A stretch of 64,000 nucleotides of DNA, taken from Rhizobiaceae bacterium (GTDB lineage Bacteria > Pseudomonadota > Alphaproteobacteria > Rhizobiales > Rhizobiaceae). Of the stretch, positions 26,079 through 35,899 are shown piece by piece. How positions within the stretch are numbered: position 1 is the first letter of the stretch; the number at the start of each line of letters is the position of its first letter. Under the pieces are notes generated by a model. It was not told the origin of the DNA and ran no database searches. It was given only the letters and a program-made list of their open reading frames with translations. The position numbers and the translations under genes are program-made. The stretch lies in NCBI GenBank assembly GCA_019635775.1, contig JAHBYU010000008.1, positions 62,001-126,000 of the forward strand, given 5' to 3'.

Positions 26079-26198
26079 CTGTGCCGGGTCTCCCATTCAT
26101 CGCGGGGTGCAAGCCTCGCGCCGACGAGAAAGCAATATTCCGTTAACCCTAACGGATGGTTAAGAACAGCCGAACCCGGCCAGCAAGGACACGCTCAG

Positions 26199-27569
26199 AT
26201 GGCAGTCGAACTGATCGAAAAGAAGCCACGCGGATCGCGCCCGATCCATCTCGTCGCGCGGGATGGATTGTCCGACGCCGGCCTGGATCCGGCCGCCCTT
26301 GCCTGGGCGAATGCGGCCGGCTTCAAGGGCGACGCAGGGCGTACACTGCTTGTTCCGGGCTCGGACGGCAGGTTGGCGGGGGCGCTGTTCGGCCTTGGCG
26401 GTCGTGACGAAGGGACCGCCCTTGGCATCGGTGCGCTGGCACGTTCCCTGCCTGAAGGCGACTGGCATTTCTCGGCAACGCCGGAAAAACCAGCGATCGC
26501 AACGCTCGGTGTGCTGCTTGGCGGCTATGCCTTCACGCGATATGGCAAGCAGCCTTCTAAATCCCTGCGGCTGACGGCGCCAACAGGAGCCGATGTTGCC
26601 GCGCTTCGACGCATCTTGCACGCCATTTGTCTCGTGCGCGACCTTGTGAACACACCGACCAACGACATGGGCCCCGACGATCTCGAGCAGGCAACCCGGA
26701 AGCTGGCGCGAACGCATAAGGCCCGCGTCGCGGTGGTGAAGGGAGACGACCTTCTGGCGAAGAACTTTCCGATGATCCATGCGGTGGGCCGTGCGTCCGA
26801 CAAGGCGCCGCGCCTGATCGACATGACCTGGGGTGACAGGAGTGCGCCAAAGGTGACCTTGGTCGGCAAGGGCGTGTGTTTCGACACCGGCGGCCTCGAC
26901 ATCAAACCTGCGAGCGGCATGCTTCTGATGAAGAAGGACATGGGCGGGGCAGCCAATGTTCTCGGCCTTGCCTCGATGATCATGGCGTCGCGCCTGAAGG
27001 TCAGGCTGCGCGTCCTGATCCCGGCTGTCGAGAATGCGATATCCGGCAACGCCTTCCGTCCCGGAGACGTGCTGCAAAGCCGCAAGGGACTGACGGTGGA
27101 GATCGGCAACACCGACGCCGAGGGCAGGCTTGTCCTTGCCGACGCGCTCGCGCTCGCCGACGAGGAGGCTCCCGACATGCTGGTGGACATGGCGACGCTG
27201 ACCGGCGCGGCGCGCGTGGCGCTCGGGCCTGATCTACCCCCGTTCTACACCGACGATGACGAGCTGGCTGCCAGCCTTTCCACAGCATCAGCCGAGCAGG
27301 AGGATCCTATCTGGCGCATGCCGCTCTGGCGGCCCTATGACACGAAACTCTCTTCCAAGGTCGCCGACCTGAACAACGTGACGAGCGACGGGTTCGCGGG
27401 CTCCGTGACGGCCGCACTTTTCCTCAGGCGTTTCGTGGACAAGGCGCGAAGCTGGGCGCATTTCGATGTCTTCGCATGGAATCCGTCAGACCGTCCCTGG
27501 GGGCCGGCCGGTGGCGAGGCGCAGGGCATCCGCGCGCTCAAGAGCGTCATTGAAGGCCGCTACTCGTGA
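26199..27569 (+). CDS. M17-family leucyl aminopeptidase
   Basis: 456 aa from ATG 26199. The two-metal site signature NTDAEGRLVLADALALADEE is present, with the active lysine region GKGVCFDTGGLDIKP and MKKDMGGAANVLG. The N-terminal regulatory domain is short and divergent, as in the rhizobial PepB-like subgroup rather than PepA. Cytosolic peptide breakdown is the likely role. A MarR regulator and an NlpC/P60 hydrolase follow on the same strand. Confidence 0.92.
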   Translation: MAVELIEKKPRGSRPIHLVARDGLSDAGLDPAALAWANAAGFKGDAGRTLLVPGSDGRLAGALFGLGGRDEGTALGIGALARSLPEGDWHFSATPEKPAIATLGVLLGGYAFTRYGKQPSKSLRLTAPTGADVAALRRILHAICLVRDLVNTPTNDMGPDDLEQATRKLARTHKARVAVVKGDDLLAKNFPMIHAVGRASDKAPRLIDMTWGDRSAPKVTLVGKGVCFDTGGLDIKPASGMLLMKKDMGGAANVLGLASMIMASRLKVRLRVLIPAVENAISGNAFRPGDVLQSRKGLTVEIGNTDAEGRLVLADALALADEEAPDMLVDMATLTGAARVALGPDLPPFYTDDDELAASLSTASAEQEDPIWRMPLWRPYDTKLSSKVADLNNVTSDGFAGSVTAALFLRRFVDKARSWAHFDVFAWNPSDRPWGPAGGEAQGIRALKSVIEGRYS

Positions 27570-27616
27570 GACCGGAATGAAACGGATGCGAAACGATTGC
27601 GGTGTATCCTTGCACC

Positions 27617-27964
27617 ATGATCGTGTTACGTCCGATACAGGCTCTTCGGCTCTGGCAGCAAGTCTGCCTGTCGGACGTGCGCGACGAAGCGCCCGACCTG
27701 ACAGTGCGCCAGATGGCGATCCTGCTCACCATCTATCTTGATCCGCCACCCCACACGGTGCGCGGGCTGGCCGGCAAACTGGGCGTGACGAAGCCGGTTA
27801 TAACCCGGGCGCTCGACACGATGGGGACGATGAAGCTCGTCTCGCGCCATCGTGACGAGAAAGACCGGCGCAACGTCCTGATCCGGCGCACGGTCGAGGG
27901 GGCGCTCTATGTCGAGCGGTTCGGCGATGCTATCATCGCCAGGGCACAGGAACTCCCGCTTTGA
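27617..27964 (+). CDS. MarR-family transcriptional regulator
   Basis: 115 aa from ATG 27617. Winged-helix DNA-binding domain: LTVRQMAILLTIYL, VRGLAGKLGVTKPVITRALDT as the recognition helix region, and HRDEKDRRNVLIRRT as the wing. It is short, with trimmed dimerisation helices. It overlaps the NlpC/P60 start by 4 bp, so it may regulate its own operon. The ligand is unknown. Confidence 0.88.
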   Translation: MIVLRPIQALRLWQQVCLSDVRDEAPDLTVRQMAILLTIYLDPPPHTVRGLAGKLGVTKPVITRALDTMGTMKLVSRHRDEKDRRNVLIRRTVEGALYVERFGDAIIARAQELPL

Positions 27965-28821
27965 ACGCATACGATAGAAGATTGCACGCCTTCCGGACCG
28001 ACCTTGCCGACCGGCGCCTGGAGGGCGCGGTCGAAGCGGAGCGTTTCGTCGTCGGCCATCCCGCACGGATCGTCTCGACCTTCGAGGATCTGCGTCGCGC
28101 GCCCGATCTCGAAGCGCCGGTCGACACGCAACTCCTGATGGGTGACGAGATACGGGTTTTCGAGGAGAAGGACGGGTGGCTCTGGGCGCAGGCCGCACGT
28201 GACGGCTATGTCGGCTATCTGCCCGCGCAGTCGGTAGAGGCTGTCGGCGCCGACCTGACGCATCGCGTCGTCGTGCCGCGAACCTTTCTCTATCCGGGAC
28301 CTGACCTGCGCCTTCCTTCTAGCGGGGCGCTGTCGCTTGGCGCATCCGTCACGATCGTCGATCGTGCGCATACGCGCGGCACCGACTACGCCATTCTTGA
28401 AACCGGGGAAGCGCTGATCGCCAGGCACATCGCTCCCGTCGGGGAGCACGTCCCGGACTATGTTTCAGTTGCCGAAACGCTGCTGATGACACCCTACCTG
28501 TGGGGCGGAACCACCGGATTCGGGATAGATTGTTCGGGCCTCGTGCAACTCTCCATGCGCATGGCCGGGCGCAACGTTCTGCGTGACACCGACATGCAGG
28601 AGAACTCCCTTGGAGAAGCCATAGACGCGGGTCCGGACCATTCGCTCCTGCGGCGTGGAGACCTCGTCTTCTGGAAGGGGCACGTCGCGATCATGACCGA
28701 TGAGCGGGCGATCATCCATGCGAATGGCCACATGATGCTGGTCACGTGCGAGCCACTGGCGGAAGCGATCGAGCGCATCGGCTATCTCTATGGCGGGCCG
28801 ACGAGTTTCCGAAGGCCATAA
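27961..28821 (+). CDS. NlpC/P60 cell-wall peptidase with SH3 domains
   Basis: 286 aa, starting at TTG within the regulator's stop. Two SH3b-like modules (about 55-170; EIRVFEEKDGWLWAQ, DGYVGYLPAQSV) precede the cysteine peptidase domain: YLWGGTTGFGIDCSGLVQ (catalytic Cys), KGHVAIM (His) and HANGHMM (third residue). Such enzymes cut peptide stems of peptidoglycan. No signal peptide is visible, unusual for a wall enzyme, though rhizobial homologues share this. Confidence 0.9.
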   Translation: MNAYDRRLHAFRTDLADRRLEGAVEAERFVVGHPARIVSTFEDLRRAPDLEAPVDTQLLMGDEIRVFEEKDGWLWAQAARDGYVGYLPAQSVEAVGADLTHRVVVPRTFLYPGPDLRLPSSGALSLGASVTIVDRAHTRGTDYAILETGEALIARHIAPVGEHVPDYVSVAETLLMTPYLWGGTTGFGIDCSGLVQLSMRMAGRNVLRDTDMQENSLGEAIDAGPDHSLLRRGDLVFWKGHVAIMTDERAIIHANGHMMLVTCEPLAEAIERIGYLYGGPTSFRRP

Positions 28822-28826
28822 GACGC

Positions 28827-30074
28827 CTAGCGCAGTGCTTTAACGATACCCGGGTCAGGAAAGCACGTCGCCGCAAGACCGTTTCTGGCCTGCCAGTCGC
28901 CGATGGACCGGCGCGTTTTGAAACCCGGCAGGCCGTCCGCTCCACCGACATCATAGCCCAGCTTTTCCAGCCCGCGCTGCATGGCCGCGATGTCGGACCT
29001 GTAGAGCCCGCCGACCTTGCCCCATCTACCAGCGAACTGCCTGTCTCCGCCTGCGATCCTGTCCGCACTATGGCCGACGAAGAGCGCGTAGAGGTCGCTC
29101 TCATTGTATTCCTTCAGCACGTAGAAATTCGGCGTCACGACGAAGGCAGGCCCGCTACGGCCGGCCGGCATGAGCAGGTAGCCTTCGGCCTTCAGCTCGT
29201 GCTGCGGAAACGGCTTGCCGCTGACGCGCTTCACGCCGAGCGACGCCCATTTTGAAATGCGCTTGCCCTGGTCAGGACCTTCCAGTGCGCAGGAAATGCT
29301 CTCAGGCACGGTGACCTCGAATCCCCAGTCGCGACCTTTCACCCAGCCATAATGAGTAAGATAGTTCGCGATTGAAGCGAGCGTATCAGGCGTGGAGTTC
29401 CAGATGTCGGCGATGCCGTCGCCGTCGAAGTCCACCGCATGATCGAGAAAGGATGTTGGCAGGAACTGCGGCTGGCCCAGAGCGCCCGCCCAGGAGGACT
29501 TCATCGTCTGACGCGTGACCTTGCCTTTCTCGAGCATGACCAGCCCGGCGATCACTTCCTTGCGAAACATGTCCTTGCGCGTTGCCAGGAAAGCCTTCGT
29601 TCCCAGCACCTCGAACGCATCGTAGGGAATCTTTGCCGCGCCGAAGCCTGATTCCCGGCCCCAGATCGCGAGAACGACCCCGGCGGGGACACCATACTGC
29701 TTCTCGATCGCGGCAAGCGTCCTGGCATGACGGCCGGCGCGAGCGCGTCCACCAGCCGTTACCGCGCCGACCGTCTTTTCGGCGAAATAGTTTCCTGGCG
29801 ATCCGAACTCGGCCTGATGCTGTTTCTTGGGCGTCTCGGCCTTCTGACCGGGCAGCACGAGGTCGGGCAGCTTGAGGTTTGGCGTCACGCCGGCGAAGGC
29901 GGCATCGAACGTCTTCTTCGAGACGCCATTGGCCTTCGCCTCGGGCCAGAGATCGTTCTGCAGCCATGCGCGGAACTGTGCATCGACGTCTTGCGCACGG
30001 ACCGGCGCAGTCGTGATGAGAGAAGAGGCGATGAGGAGGATCGTCAGCGACGCGAAACGGAAGATACTGGTCAT
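28827..30074 (-). CDS. Lytic murein transglycosylase (MltB type) with PG-binding domain
   Basis: 415 aa from ATG 30074, giving a clean signal peptide (FASLTILLIASSLITTAPV). The SLT-type domain has the catalytic Glu in AIWGRESGFGAAK and the GALGQPQFLPTSFLDHAVD motif. The C-terminal peptidoglycan-binding domain is RGLEKLGYDVGGADGLPG. It cleaves glycan strands in the periplasm. The last bases lie 5 bp from the convergent NlpC/P60 gene. Confidence 0.93.
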   Translation of the reverse strand: MTSIFRFASLTILLIASSLITTAPVRAQDVDAQFRAWLQNDLWPEAKANGVSKKTFDAAFAGVTPNLKLPDLVLPGQKAETPKKQHQAEFGSPGNYFAEKTVGAVTAGGRARAGRHARTLAAIEKQYGVPAGVVLAIWGRESGFGAAKIPYDAFEVLGTKAFLATRKDMFRKEVIAGLVMLEKGKVTRQTMKSSWAGALGQPQFLPTSFLDHAVDFDGDGIADIWNSTPDTLASIANYLTHYGWVKGRDWGFEVTVPESISCALEGPDQGKRISKWASLGVKRVSGKPFPQHELKAEGYLLMPAGRSGPAFVVTPNFYVLKEYNESDLYALFVGHSADRIAGGDRQFAGRWGKVGGLYRSDIAAMQRGLEKLGYDVGGADGLPGFKTRRSIGDWQARNGLAATCFPDPGIVKALR

Positions 30075-30099
30075 GGCGGTGTTCTTGACTGCAACCATG

Positions 30100-30708
30100 T
30101 CAAAAAGCTGTCCGTGACTTCAAGGCAGCCGACAGGGTTCCCTCGTCCAGATAGTCGAGTTCGCCCCCGACAGGCACGCCGTGCGCAAGCCGGGTCACCT
30201 TCACGCTGAATCCGGCAAGCTGGTCGGTGAGGTAGTGCGCTGTGGTCTGGCCTTCCACGGTGGCGTTGACCGCGAGGATGATTTCCTTCACCCCGCCCTC
30301 CGATACTCGGTCGACCAGTCCGCCTATGTTGAGCTGGTCGGGACCGATCCCGTCGAGCGGCGAAAGCGTCCCTCCGAGGACGTGGAAGCGCGCGTTCATC
30401 GAACCGGCCCGCTCCAGCGCCCAGAGATCCGAGACATCCTCGACAACAATGATCGTTGAAGGATCGCGCTGGGCATCAGTACAGATCATGCAGGGGTCAG
30501 AGGTATCGACATTGCCGCAGGTCGAACAGACCCGTACCTTTTCCAGCGCCTCGCTCATCGCCAGCGAGAGCGGCGACAGAAGCTGTTCCTTCTTCTTGAT
30601 GAGATGAAGCGCCGCACGCCTTGCCGAACGCGGCCCGAGCCCCGGCACTTTGGCCAGAAGCTGGATCAGGCGTTCGATCTCGGGGCCGGCGATTCGTTTC
30701 GAAGACAT
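30100..30708 (-). CDS. recR: Recombination mediator RecR
   Basis: 202 aa from ATG 30708. Helix-hairpin-helix at the N-terminus ([17 protein letters not shown]), a C4 zinc finger ([17 protein letters not shown]), and a TOPRIM domain with [14 protein letters not shown]. Acts with RecF/RecO in loading RecA on gapped DNA. It ends the dnaX-ybaB-recR set, a widely conserved order. Confidence 0.96.
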   Translation of the reverse strand: MSSKRIAGPEIERLIQLLAKVPGLGPRSARRAALHLIKKKEQLLSPLSLAMSEALEKVRVCSTCGNVDTSDPCMICTDAQRDPSTIIVVEDVSDLWALERAGSMNARFHVLGGTLSPLDGIGPDQLNIGGLVDRVSEGGVKEIILAVNATVEGQTTAHYLTDQLAGFSVKVTRLAHGVPVGGELDYLDEGTLSAALKSRTAF

Positions 30709-30789
30709 GACAACGGAATAAGCCAACAGAACGGTGCCGCAAAGGTGGTATCGCGGGTCTGCCGCCCGGCCGGCGCCGTCGCTGCGTGC

Positions 30790-31113
30790 CTAGAACGGCA
30801 GCTTCATGCCGGGCGGCAGAGGCAGCCCGGCGGTGAGGTCGCGGGTCTTTTCCTGCATGACGGCTTCTACCTTCGCCTTGGCGTCGTTGTGGGCGGCGAG
30901 AAGGAGATCTTCGAGAATCTCCACCTCGTCCTCCTTGAAAAGGGAGGGGTCGATCTTGATCGACTTCATGTCGAACTTGCCACTCAGCGTCACGCTGACG
31001 AGCCCGCCTCCTGCCTGTCCGGTCGCTTCCAGCGAAGCAACTTCCTCCTGCATGGCCTGAAACTTGGCCTGCATCTCCTTCGCTTTGCCCATCAGGCCGA
31101 GAAGGTCCTTCAT
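30790..31113 (-). CDS. ybaB: YbaB/EbfC nucleoid-associated protein
   Basis: 107 aa. Opens with a helix ([20 protein letters not shown]), a central beta sheet ([20 protein letters not shown]) and a final helix with [17 protein letters not shown], ending [12 protein letters not shown]. Dimeric tweezer-like DNA-binding protein. It lies 12 bp after dnaX and 81 bp before recR, as in most bacteria. Confidence 0.95.
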   Translation of the reverse strand: MKDLLGLMGKAKEMQAKFQAMQEEVASLEATGQAGGGLVSVTLSGKFDMKSIKIDPSLFKEDEVEILEDLLLAAHNDAKAKVEAVMQEKTRDLTAGLPLPPGMKLPF

Positions 31114-31125
31114 GTTCTTTCTCCG

Positions 31126-32943
31126 TCAGAAATCGGTTTCATCGTCATCTTCCACCGGGTCGGGCGGAAGATCGGCTTCGCTTGTTTCGGTCTCCGGCGC
31201 ATTGGGAATACGCACGTCGATGATCCTGGCGCCGGGAAATCGAGACAGGATTGCTGCCACCGCGGGATCGCTTTTCGCATCGAGGATGGCGTCGTTCTTT
31301 CTGGCAGCTTCAGCCTCGGCAAGCGTCGGGCCCCCTTCCTCGCGAGACAGGGTTACCATCCAGCGGCGTCCGGTCCACGCTTCGAGCTTTCCCTTCAGAT
31401 CGCCGAGCAGCGTCCTCGGAGCCTCGCCGGCCAGGTTGACGTCCAGCCTCCCCGGTTCCAGCCGGACCAGCCGCACATATTGTTTCAGCGAAACCTTGAA
31501 CAGCTTGTCGCGGTGGGTGTCTGCCAGCGCGGCGATATCCGCAAGTGACTTGAGGGCAACTTCCGGCGGCGCGTCCTCCACGGGTTGAGGTGGAGCAACA
31601 TATTGCGCTTCAGCCGCAGGAGCCGTTTCCACAAGGCGCATCGTCTGGCCGCCACCCGACGTCACAGGCATGCGTGAGGAAGCGATAGCGCTGGCGGAGC
31701 CATTGCCGCCCGGGGGAGAGGATGTGGACTGCCCCGGCGACCCGCCCGAGTTGCCTTGCGGCGAATCTCCGAGCGACTTCAATGCCTCGTCGAGGGTCGG
31801 CAGGTCGGCTGCATGCGCGATGCGGATGAGAACCATTTCGGCGGCGCTCGCAGGCCGATTTGAGGACTGTACCTCGGGTATGCCCTTGAGCAGCATCTGC
31901 CATGTCCGGGAAAGCACCCGCACGGAAAGCTGTTTGGCGAACTCGCCGCCCCGGCGTCTTTCCTCTTCGGACAGCGACGCATCGTTTGCCGCCGAAGGCA
32001 CGAAGCGCAGGCGCGTGACCAGATGATTGAATTCCGCCAGGTCGGTGAGGACTGCAGCCGGATCGGCACCCACGTCGTACTGGGCGCGAAATTCCGTCAG
32101 TGCTGCGGCAGTCTCTCCTCTCATCAGATGCGCGAACAGATCGACAACGCGGCCTCGGTCGGCCAGCCCCAGCATGGAGCGGACCTGCTCGGCCGTTACC
32201 GTGCCTGCACCATGCGCGATCGACTGGTCGAAGATGGACAACGCGTCGCGCACCGAGCCCTCCGCAGCGCGCGCGACCATGGCCACGGCCTCGTCCTCGA
32301 CGGAGATGCCTTCCAGACCGGCAATCTTCTTCAGATGGTCGGTAAGCATGCCGGCATCGACCCGCCTTAGGTCGAAACGCTGGCAGCGCGACAAAACGGT
32401 AATCGGAACCTTGCGGATTTCGGTCGTAGCAAAGATGAATTTCACATGCGGCGGAGGCTCCTCGAGCGTCTTCAGCAGGCCGTTGAAGGCCTGCGTGGAG
32501 AGCATGTGGACCTCGTCGATGATGTAGACCTTGTAGCGCGCCGACACCGGTGCGTAGCGGACACGCTCGATGATTTCTCGGATGTCGTCGATGCCGGTGT
32601 GGGAGGCGGCGTCCATTTCCACCACGTCGACATGGCGGCCTTCCATGATTGCCTTGCAATGCTCGCCAGGAACGGAGAGATCAACGGAAGGAGTGTCGAT
32701 TTCGTCCCGCTTGTAGTTGAGCGCGCGCGCGAGGATGCGAGCCGTGGTCGTCTTGCCGACGCCGCGAACACCGGTCAGCATCCATGCCTGTGCGATCCGA
32801 CCGGTCGAGAATGCGTTGGTCAGGGTTCGCACCATCGGCTCCTGGCCGATCAGGGACGAGAAATCCGCGGGACGATATTTGCGCGCAAGAACCCTGTAGC
32901 CGGCGGCGGCCTTGCCTTCGATCTCGTTGCCGGCGTCGCTCAT
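31126..32943 (-). CDS. dnaX: DNA polymerase III subunits gamma and tau
   Basis: 605 aa from ATG 32943 (MSDAGN); the frame stays open 81 bp upstream. Clamp-loader AAA+ module: Walker A GVRGVGKTTTARILARALN, KVYIIDEVHML (Walker B) and ATTEIRKVPITVLSRCQRF with the SRC motif. Then a Gly/Ser/Pro-rich linker near 430-455 and a C-terminal tau domain. I saw no obvious slippery A-run with stem for making gamma. The SRP RNA lies just upstream on the same strand. Confidence 0.95.
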   Translation of the reverse strand: MSDAGNEIEGKAAAGYRVLARKYRPADFSSLIGQEPMVRTLTNAFSTGRIAQAWMLTGVRGVGKTTTARILARALNYKRDEIDTPSVDLSVPGEHCKAIMEGRHVDVVEMDAASHTGIDDIREIIERVRYAPVSARYKVYIIDEVHMLSTQAFNGLLKTLEEPPPHVKFIFATTEIRKVPITVLSRCQRFDLRRVDAGMLTDHLKKIAGLEGISVEDEAVAMVARAAEGSVRDALSIFDQSIAHGAGTVTAEQVRSMLGLADRGRVVDLFAHLMRGETAAALTEFRAQYDVGADPAAVLTDLAEFNHLVTRLRFVPSAANDASLSEEERRRGGEFAKQLSVRVLSRTWQMLLKGIPEVQSSNRPASAAEMVLIRIAHAADLPTLDEALKSLGDSPQGNSGGSPGQSTSSPPGGNGSASAIASSRMPVTSGGGQTMRLVETAPAAEAQYVAPPQPVEDAPPEVALKSLADIAALADTHRDKLFKVSLKQYVRLVRLEPGRLDVNLAGEAPRTLLGDLKGKLEAWTGRRWMVTLSREEGGPTLAEAEAARKNDAILDAKSDPAVAAILSRFPGARIIDVRIPNAPETETSEADLPPDPVEDDDETDF

Positions 32944-33059
32944 AAGCGTTTTCGCTGCTCCCTTGGCCGGCCTCCGGACCGATTCCGCATTCCAATTTTC
33001 GCCCGCGCAACGTCGCGGCGTCAATCATGCGGCTGCTGCGTAGGCTCGAAGGAGAAGGT

Positions 33060-33156
33060 GGGAGGCTGGAACAATGACCCGTTCCGTGCTCGTTAGGGCT
33101 GCTTCCTTCCGGACCTGACCCGGTTGGCGAGTGGCGCGTCCACCACCAACCTCCCG
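33060..33156 (-). ncRNA. ffs: Signal recognition particle RNA (4.5S, small type)
   Basis: The minus strand carries the near-invariant SRP domain IV core GGTCAGGTCCGGAAGGAAGC with its AGCAGCCC continuation. The outer ends GGGAGG (5', near 33155) and CCTCCC (3', near 33060) pair, giving a hairpin of about 97 nt. Scaffold for Ffh binding in membrane protein targeting. Limits are set by the closing stem, within a few bases. Confidence 0.93.
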
Positions 33157-33287
33157 CTTCCCATATCGGCAATTCCGCCTCCGATTGCAAGACCGCTCGA
33201 TGTATCATCGGCCGTCCGCCGGCTTGCGACGCGACCGCTTGCGGGCGGATCGTCGCCGTTCTAGCTTGGATCATGAGGAAACCGCCC

Positions 33288-33707
33288 ATGTTGCACGGGA
33301 TCAAGGCCGGATTTGCCCTGGATGCCAGGCTGGAAGCCGACAGCGTACCGCTGATGTGGCTTGGCTTGTGCGAACTGCGTCTCATGGACGATTGTCGCTG
33401 GCCTTGGCTTGTTCTCGTTCCCCAGCGCGCCGGCATCGAGGAAATGCATGACCTTACGCCGCTCGATCAGGCAATGCTGACCTTCGAGACCAATCTGGTG
33501 TCGCAAGGCCTGAAGACGGTGACAGGCTGCCGAAAGATCAACATTGGCGCTTTGGGCAATATCGTCCGGCAACTGCATGTCCATGTCATCGCGCGCAATG
33601 AAGGGGACCCGGGCTGGCCTGGTCCGGTCTGGGGACACGGTGTTCGGGAACCGTATGACCGCTCGAAGTTGCACGAGTTTGCAGAACGGATAAAGGCGGC
33701 GCTATAA
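33288..33707 (+). CDS. HIT-family (histidine triad) protein
   Basis: 139 aa from ATG 33288 (AGGA 7-11 bases upstream); ATG 33273 is possible. The histidine triad is present as QLHVHVIAR, with the proximal WPWLVLVP strand and NIGALGNIV. HIT proteins hydrolyse nucleoside phosphoramidates or dinucleotides; this rhizobial class is uncharacterised. The neighbour nudC also handles nucleotides. Confidence 0.88.
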   Translation: MLHGIKAGFALDARLEADSVPLMWLGLCELRLMDDCRWPWLVLVPQRAGIEEMHDLTPLDQAMLTFETNLVSQGLKTVTGCRKINIGALGNIVRQLHVHVIARNEGDPGWPGPVWGHGVREPYDRSKLHEFAERIKAAL

Positions 33708-33739
33708 GCGTGCCGTTTCAAGACGATCCCGGGTAGCCC

Positions 33740-34687
33740 ATGACGTTCCGCCTTTTCGACTCGCCGCAAGCCGAGCCCAGCCAATTCGTCGGTTTTGCGG
33801 GCAATGTGATCGACAGGCAGGCGGAAAAGAGGTCGGACGATTCGACGGGGACGGCACTTGCCGACCCGTCGGTGCGTCTGCTGCTTATGGGAAGCGGGCG
33901 CATCCTGCTCAGATTCAACGGCGACGCAGCAGCGGCATGCTACTTCGGCGTCGACGAAGCGGTGCGCCTCGGCGCGGACCTCGCCGGCGCTGTCCTGCTC
34001 GGGATGAGTCCCGAAGGTCCTGTCGTCGCCGCGCCGGTCGTGATCGAGGAGGAAGGGGCGAGCGAAACGATAAAGGCGGTCGACTATCGTTCTGTCTACA
34101 TGCAGGGCCTGGTTGACAGGGGGGCCCTCGGTTCACTTGCGCAGGGCGCAAGCCTGCTCGCATGGCATGCCAATCATGGATTTTGCGGGAAATGTGGCCA
34201 GCCAACCGCCATGCGGGCGGGCGGTTACAAGCGCGTCTGCACGGCGTGTGCGGCTGAGCACTTCCCACGCACCGACCCGGTCGCGATCATGCTGACCGTT
34301 TCGAAGGAACGGTGCATTCTCGGACGCGGGCGACACTTCACGCCAGGAATGTATTCGGCGCTTGCAGGCTTCATCGAACCCGGAGAGACGATCGAGAACG
34401 CCGTCCGTCGCGAGACGTTCGAGGAGGCCGGCATCCGGCTTGGGCGTGTCGTCTATCATGCCAGTCAGCCCTGGCCCTTTCCATATTCCCTCATGATCGG
34501 CTGCTTCGGCGAAGCCCTTAACGAGGACATACATCCGGACTTCGCCGAACTGGAGGACTGCCGCTGGTTCGAGCGCAAGGAGGTGCTGTCCATGCTGGAC
34601 AAGACGCACCCCACGCTTTTCACGCCGCCGCCGGGGGCGATCGCCCACCATCTGATACGGGCCTGGGCCGAAGCTGTGGCTGCCTGA
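33740..34687 (+). CDS. nudC: NADH pyrophosphatase NudC
   Basis: 315 aa. Four-cysteine zinc ribbon CGKCGQPT...CTACAAEHFPR followed by the Nudix box GFIEPGETIENAVRRETFEE with AGI, and a downstream SQPWPFPYSLMIG motif diagnostic for NudC. Splits NAD(H) and removes NAD caps from RNA in characterised homologues. The zinc and Nudix residues are complete. Confidence 0.95.
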   Translation: MTFRLFDSPQAEPSQFVGFAGNVIDRQAEKRSDDSTGTALADPSVRLLLMGSGRILLRFNGDAAAACYFGVDEAVRLGADLAGAVLLGMSPEGPVVAAPVVIEEEGASETIKAVDYRSVYMQGLVDRGALGSLAQGASLLAWHANHGFCGKCGQPTAMRAGGYKRVCTACAAEHFPRTDPVAIMLTVSKERCILGRGRHFTPGMYSALAGFIEPGETIENAVRRETFEEAGIRLGRVVYHASQPWPFPYSLMIGCFGEALNEDIHPDFAELEDCRWFERKEVLSMLDKTHPTLFTPPPGAIAHHLIRAWAEAVAA

Positions 34688-34720
34688 TCATTAAAAGCCG
34701 CAGGGAGGAACCATCAGGCC

Positions 34721-35014
34721 ATGATTCGTCATACCGTTGCTTTTCGACTGAAGCACCCGCGAGGGTCCGCAGAAGAAAGGTCCTTTCTCGAGGCTGGCCG
34801 GGCGCTCGCCGACATTCCGGGGGTGGAGGCGTTCGAACAGCTCAATCAGGTCAGCCCGAAGAACAATTTCCACTTCGGCTATTCGATGGAATTCGCGGAT
34901 CAGGATGCCTACCAGGCCTACAACGATCACCCGGACCACGTCGCCTATGTGCGCGATCGCTGGATTCCCGAGGTCGAGGATTTCCTGGAAATCGACTACA
35001 CGCCGCTTGGTTGA
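34721..35014 (+). CDS. Dabb (stress-responsive alpha/beta barrel) protein
   Basis: 97 aa. Opens IRHTVAFRLKHPRGSAEE and continues to HFGYSMEFADQDAYQAYNDH, then ending near WIPEVEDFLEIDYTPL: the ferredoxin-like Dabb pattern, which dimerises into a barrel. Substrate unknown. A good RBS (GGGAGGAA) lies upstream. It is convergent with pheA. Confidence 0.88.
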   Translation: MIRHTVAFRLKHPRGSAEERSFLEAGRALADIPGVEAFEQLNQVSPKNNFHFGYSMEFADQDAYQAYNDHPDHVAYVRDRWIPEVEDFLEIDYTPLG

Positions 35015-35023
35015 GAGGACGCC

Positions 35024-35890
35024 TCAGTCGGAGAGCTTCCATTCCTCGCGGGAGGGACTGCGCGGGTAGACGCCGACGATCCGCATCTCCTTCGAGAAGA
35101 AGCGCAGTTCGTCGAGCGCCAGCTTCACGTTGGCGTCTTCCGGATGGCCCTCGATGTCGGCGTAGAACAGCGTCGCGGTGAAGGCGCCGAGCTGGTAGCT
35201 TTCGAGCTTCGTCATGTTGACGCCATTTGTGGCAAACCCGCCCATCGCCTTGTAGAGGGCGGCCGGGACGTTGCGGACCCGGAAGATGAAGGTGGTCATC
35301 ATGCGGCTGTCCGGTGACGGTCGTTCGGCCCACTGCTTGGATTTTGTCAGGACGACGAACCGCGTGACGTTTGTGTCGTTGTCCTCGACATTCTCCTCCA
35401 GAATATCCAGGCCGTAGAGGCTGGCCGCCAACTTCGGCGCGAGCGCGGCCATTGTACGATCCTTCACCTCTGCCACCAGTTTCGCGGCGCCTGCCGTGTC
35501 CCCTGCAACCGTTGGTTTCCAGCCGTTTTTCCTGATGTACTTCCTGCACTGTCCAAGCGCATGAATGTGGCTGTGAACCGTCTTGATTTCCTTGCGGTCG
35601 ACGCCCGGCAGCACCATCAGGTGAAAATGGATCGGGAGGAAATACTCGCCGATGATGTGAAGCTTGGATTCCGGCAGCAAGGAATGAATATCCGCCACCC
35701 GTCCGGCAATCGTGTTCTCGATCGGAATCATGGCCAGATCCGCCTTGCCGCTTTCGACGGCGTTGAAGGCGTCTTCGAAAGTCGGGCAGGGAAGAGGCTC
35801 CATGTGCGGGAACATGTTCCGGCACGCGGTATCCGAATTTGCTCCGGGCTCGCCCTGGAACGAGATTCGATTGGTCTTTTCTGGCGCCAT
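35024..35890 (-). CDS. pheA: Prephenate dehydratase
   Basis: 288 aa, the monofunctional form, without a chorismate mutase part. Converts prephenate to phenylpyruvate for phenylalanine. Substrate-site segments are ISFQGEPGANSDTACR, AMIPIENTIAGRVADIHSLL and NDTNVTRFVVL; the C-terminal ACT domain (about 200-280, GFATNGVNMTKLESYQ) gives feedback control by phenylalanine. kdsB is 9 bp upstream on the same strand. Confidence 0.95.
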   Translation of the reverse strand: MAPEKTNRISFQGEPGANSDTACRNMFPHMEPLPCPTFEDAFNAVESGKADLAMIPIENTIAGRVADIHSLLPESKLHIIGEYFLPIHFHLMVLPGVDRKEIKTVHSHIHALGQCRKYIRKNGWKPTVAGDTAGAAKLVAEVKDRTMAALAPKLAASLYGLDILEENVEDNDTNVTRFVVLTKSKQWAERPSPDSRMMTTFIFRVRNVPAALYKAMGGFATNGVNMTKLESYQLGAFTATLFYADIEGHPEDANVKLALDELRFFSKEMRIVGVYPRSPSREEWKLSD

Positions 35891-35899
35891 GGCGAACGT

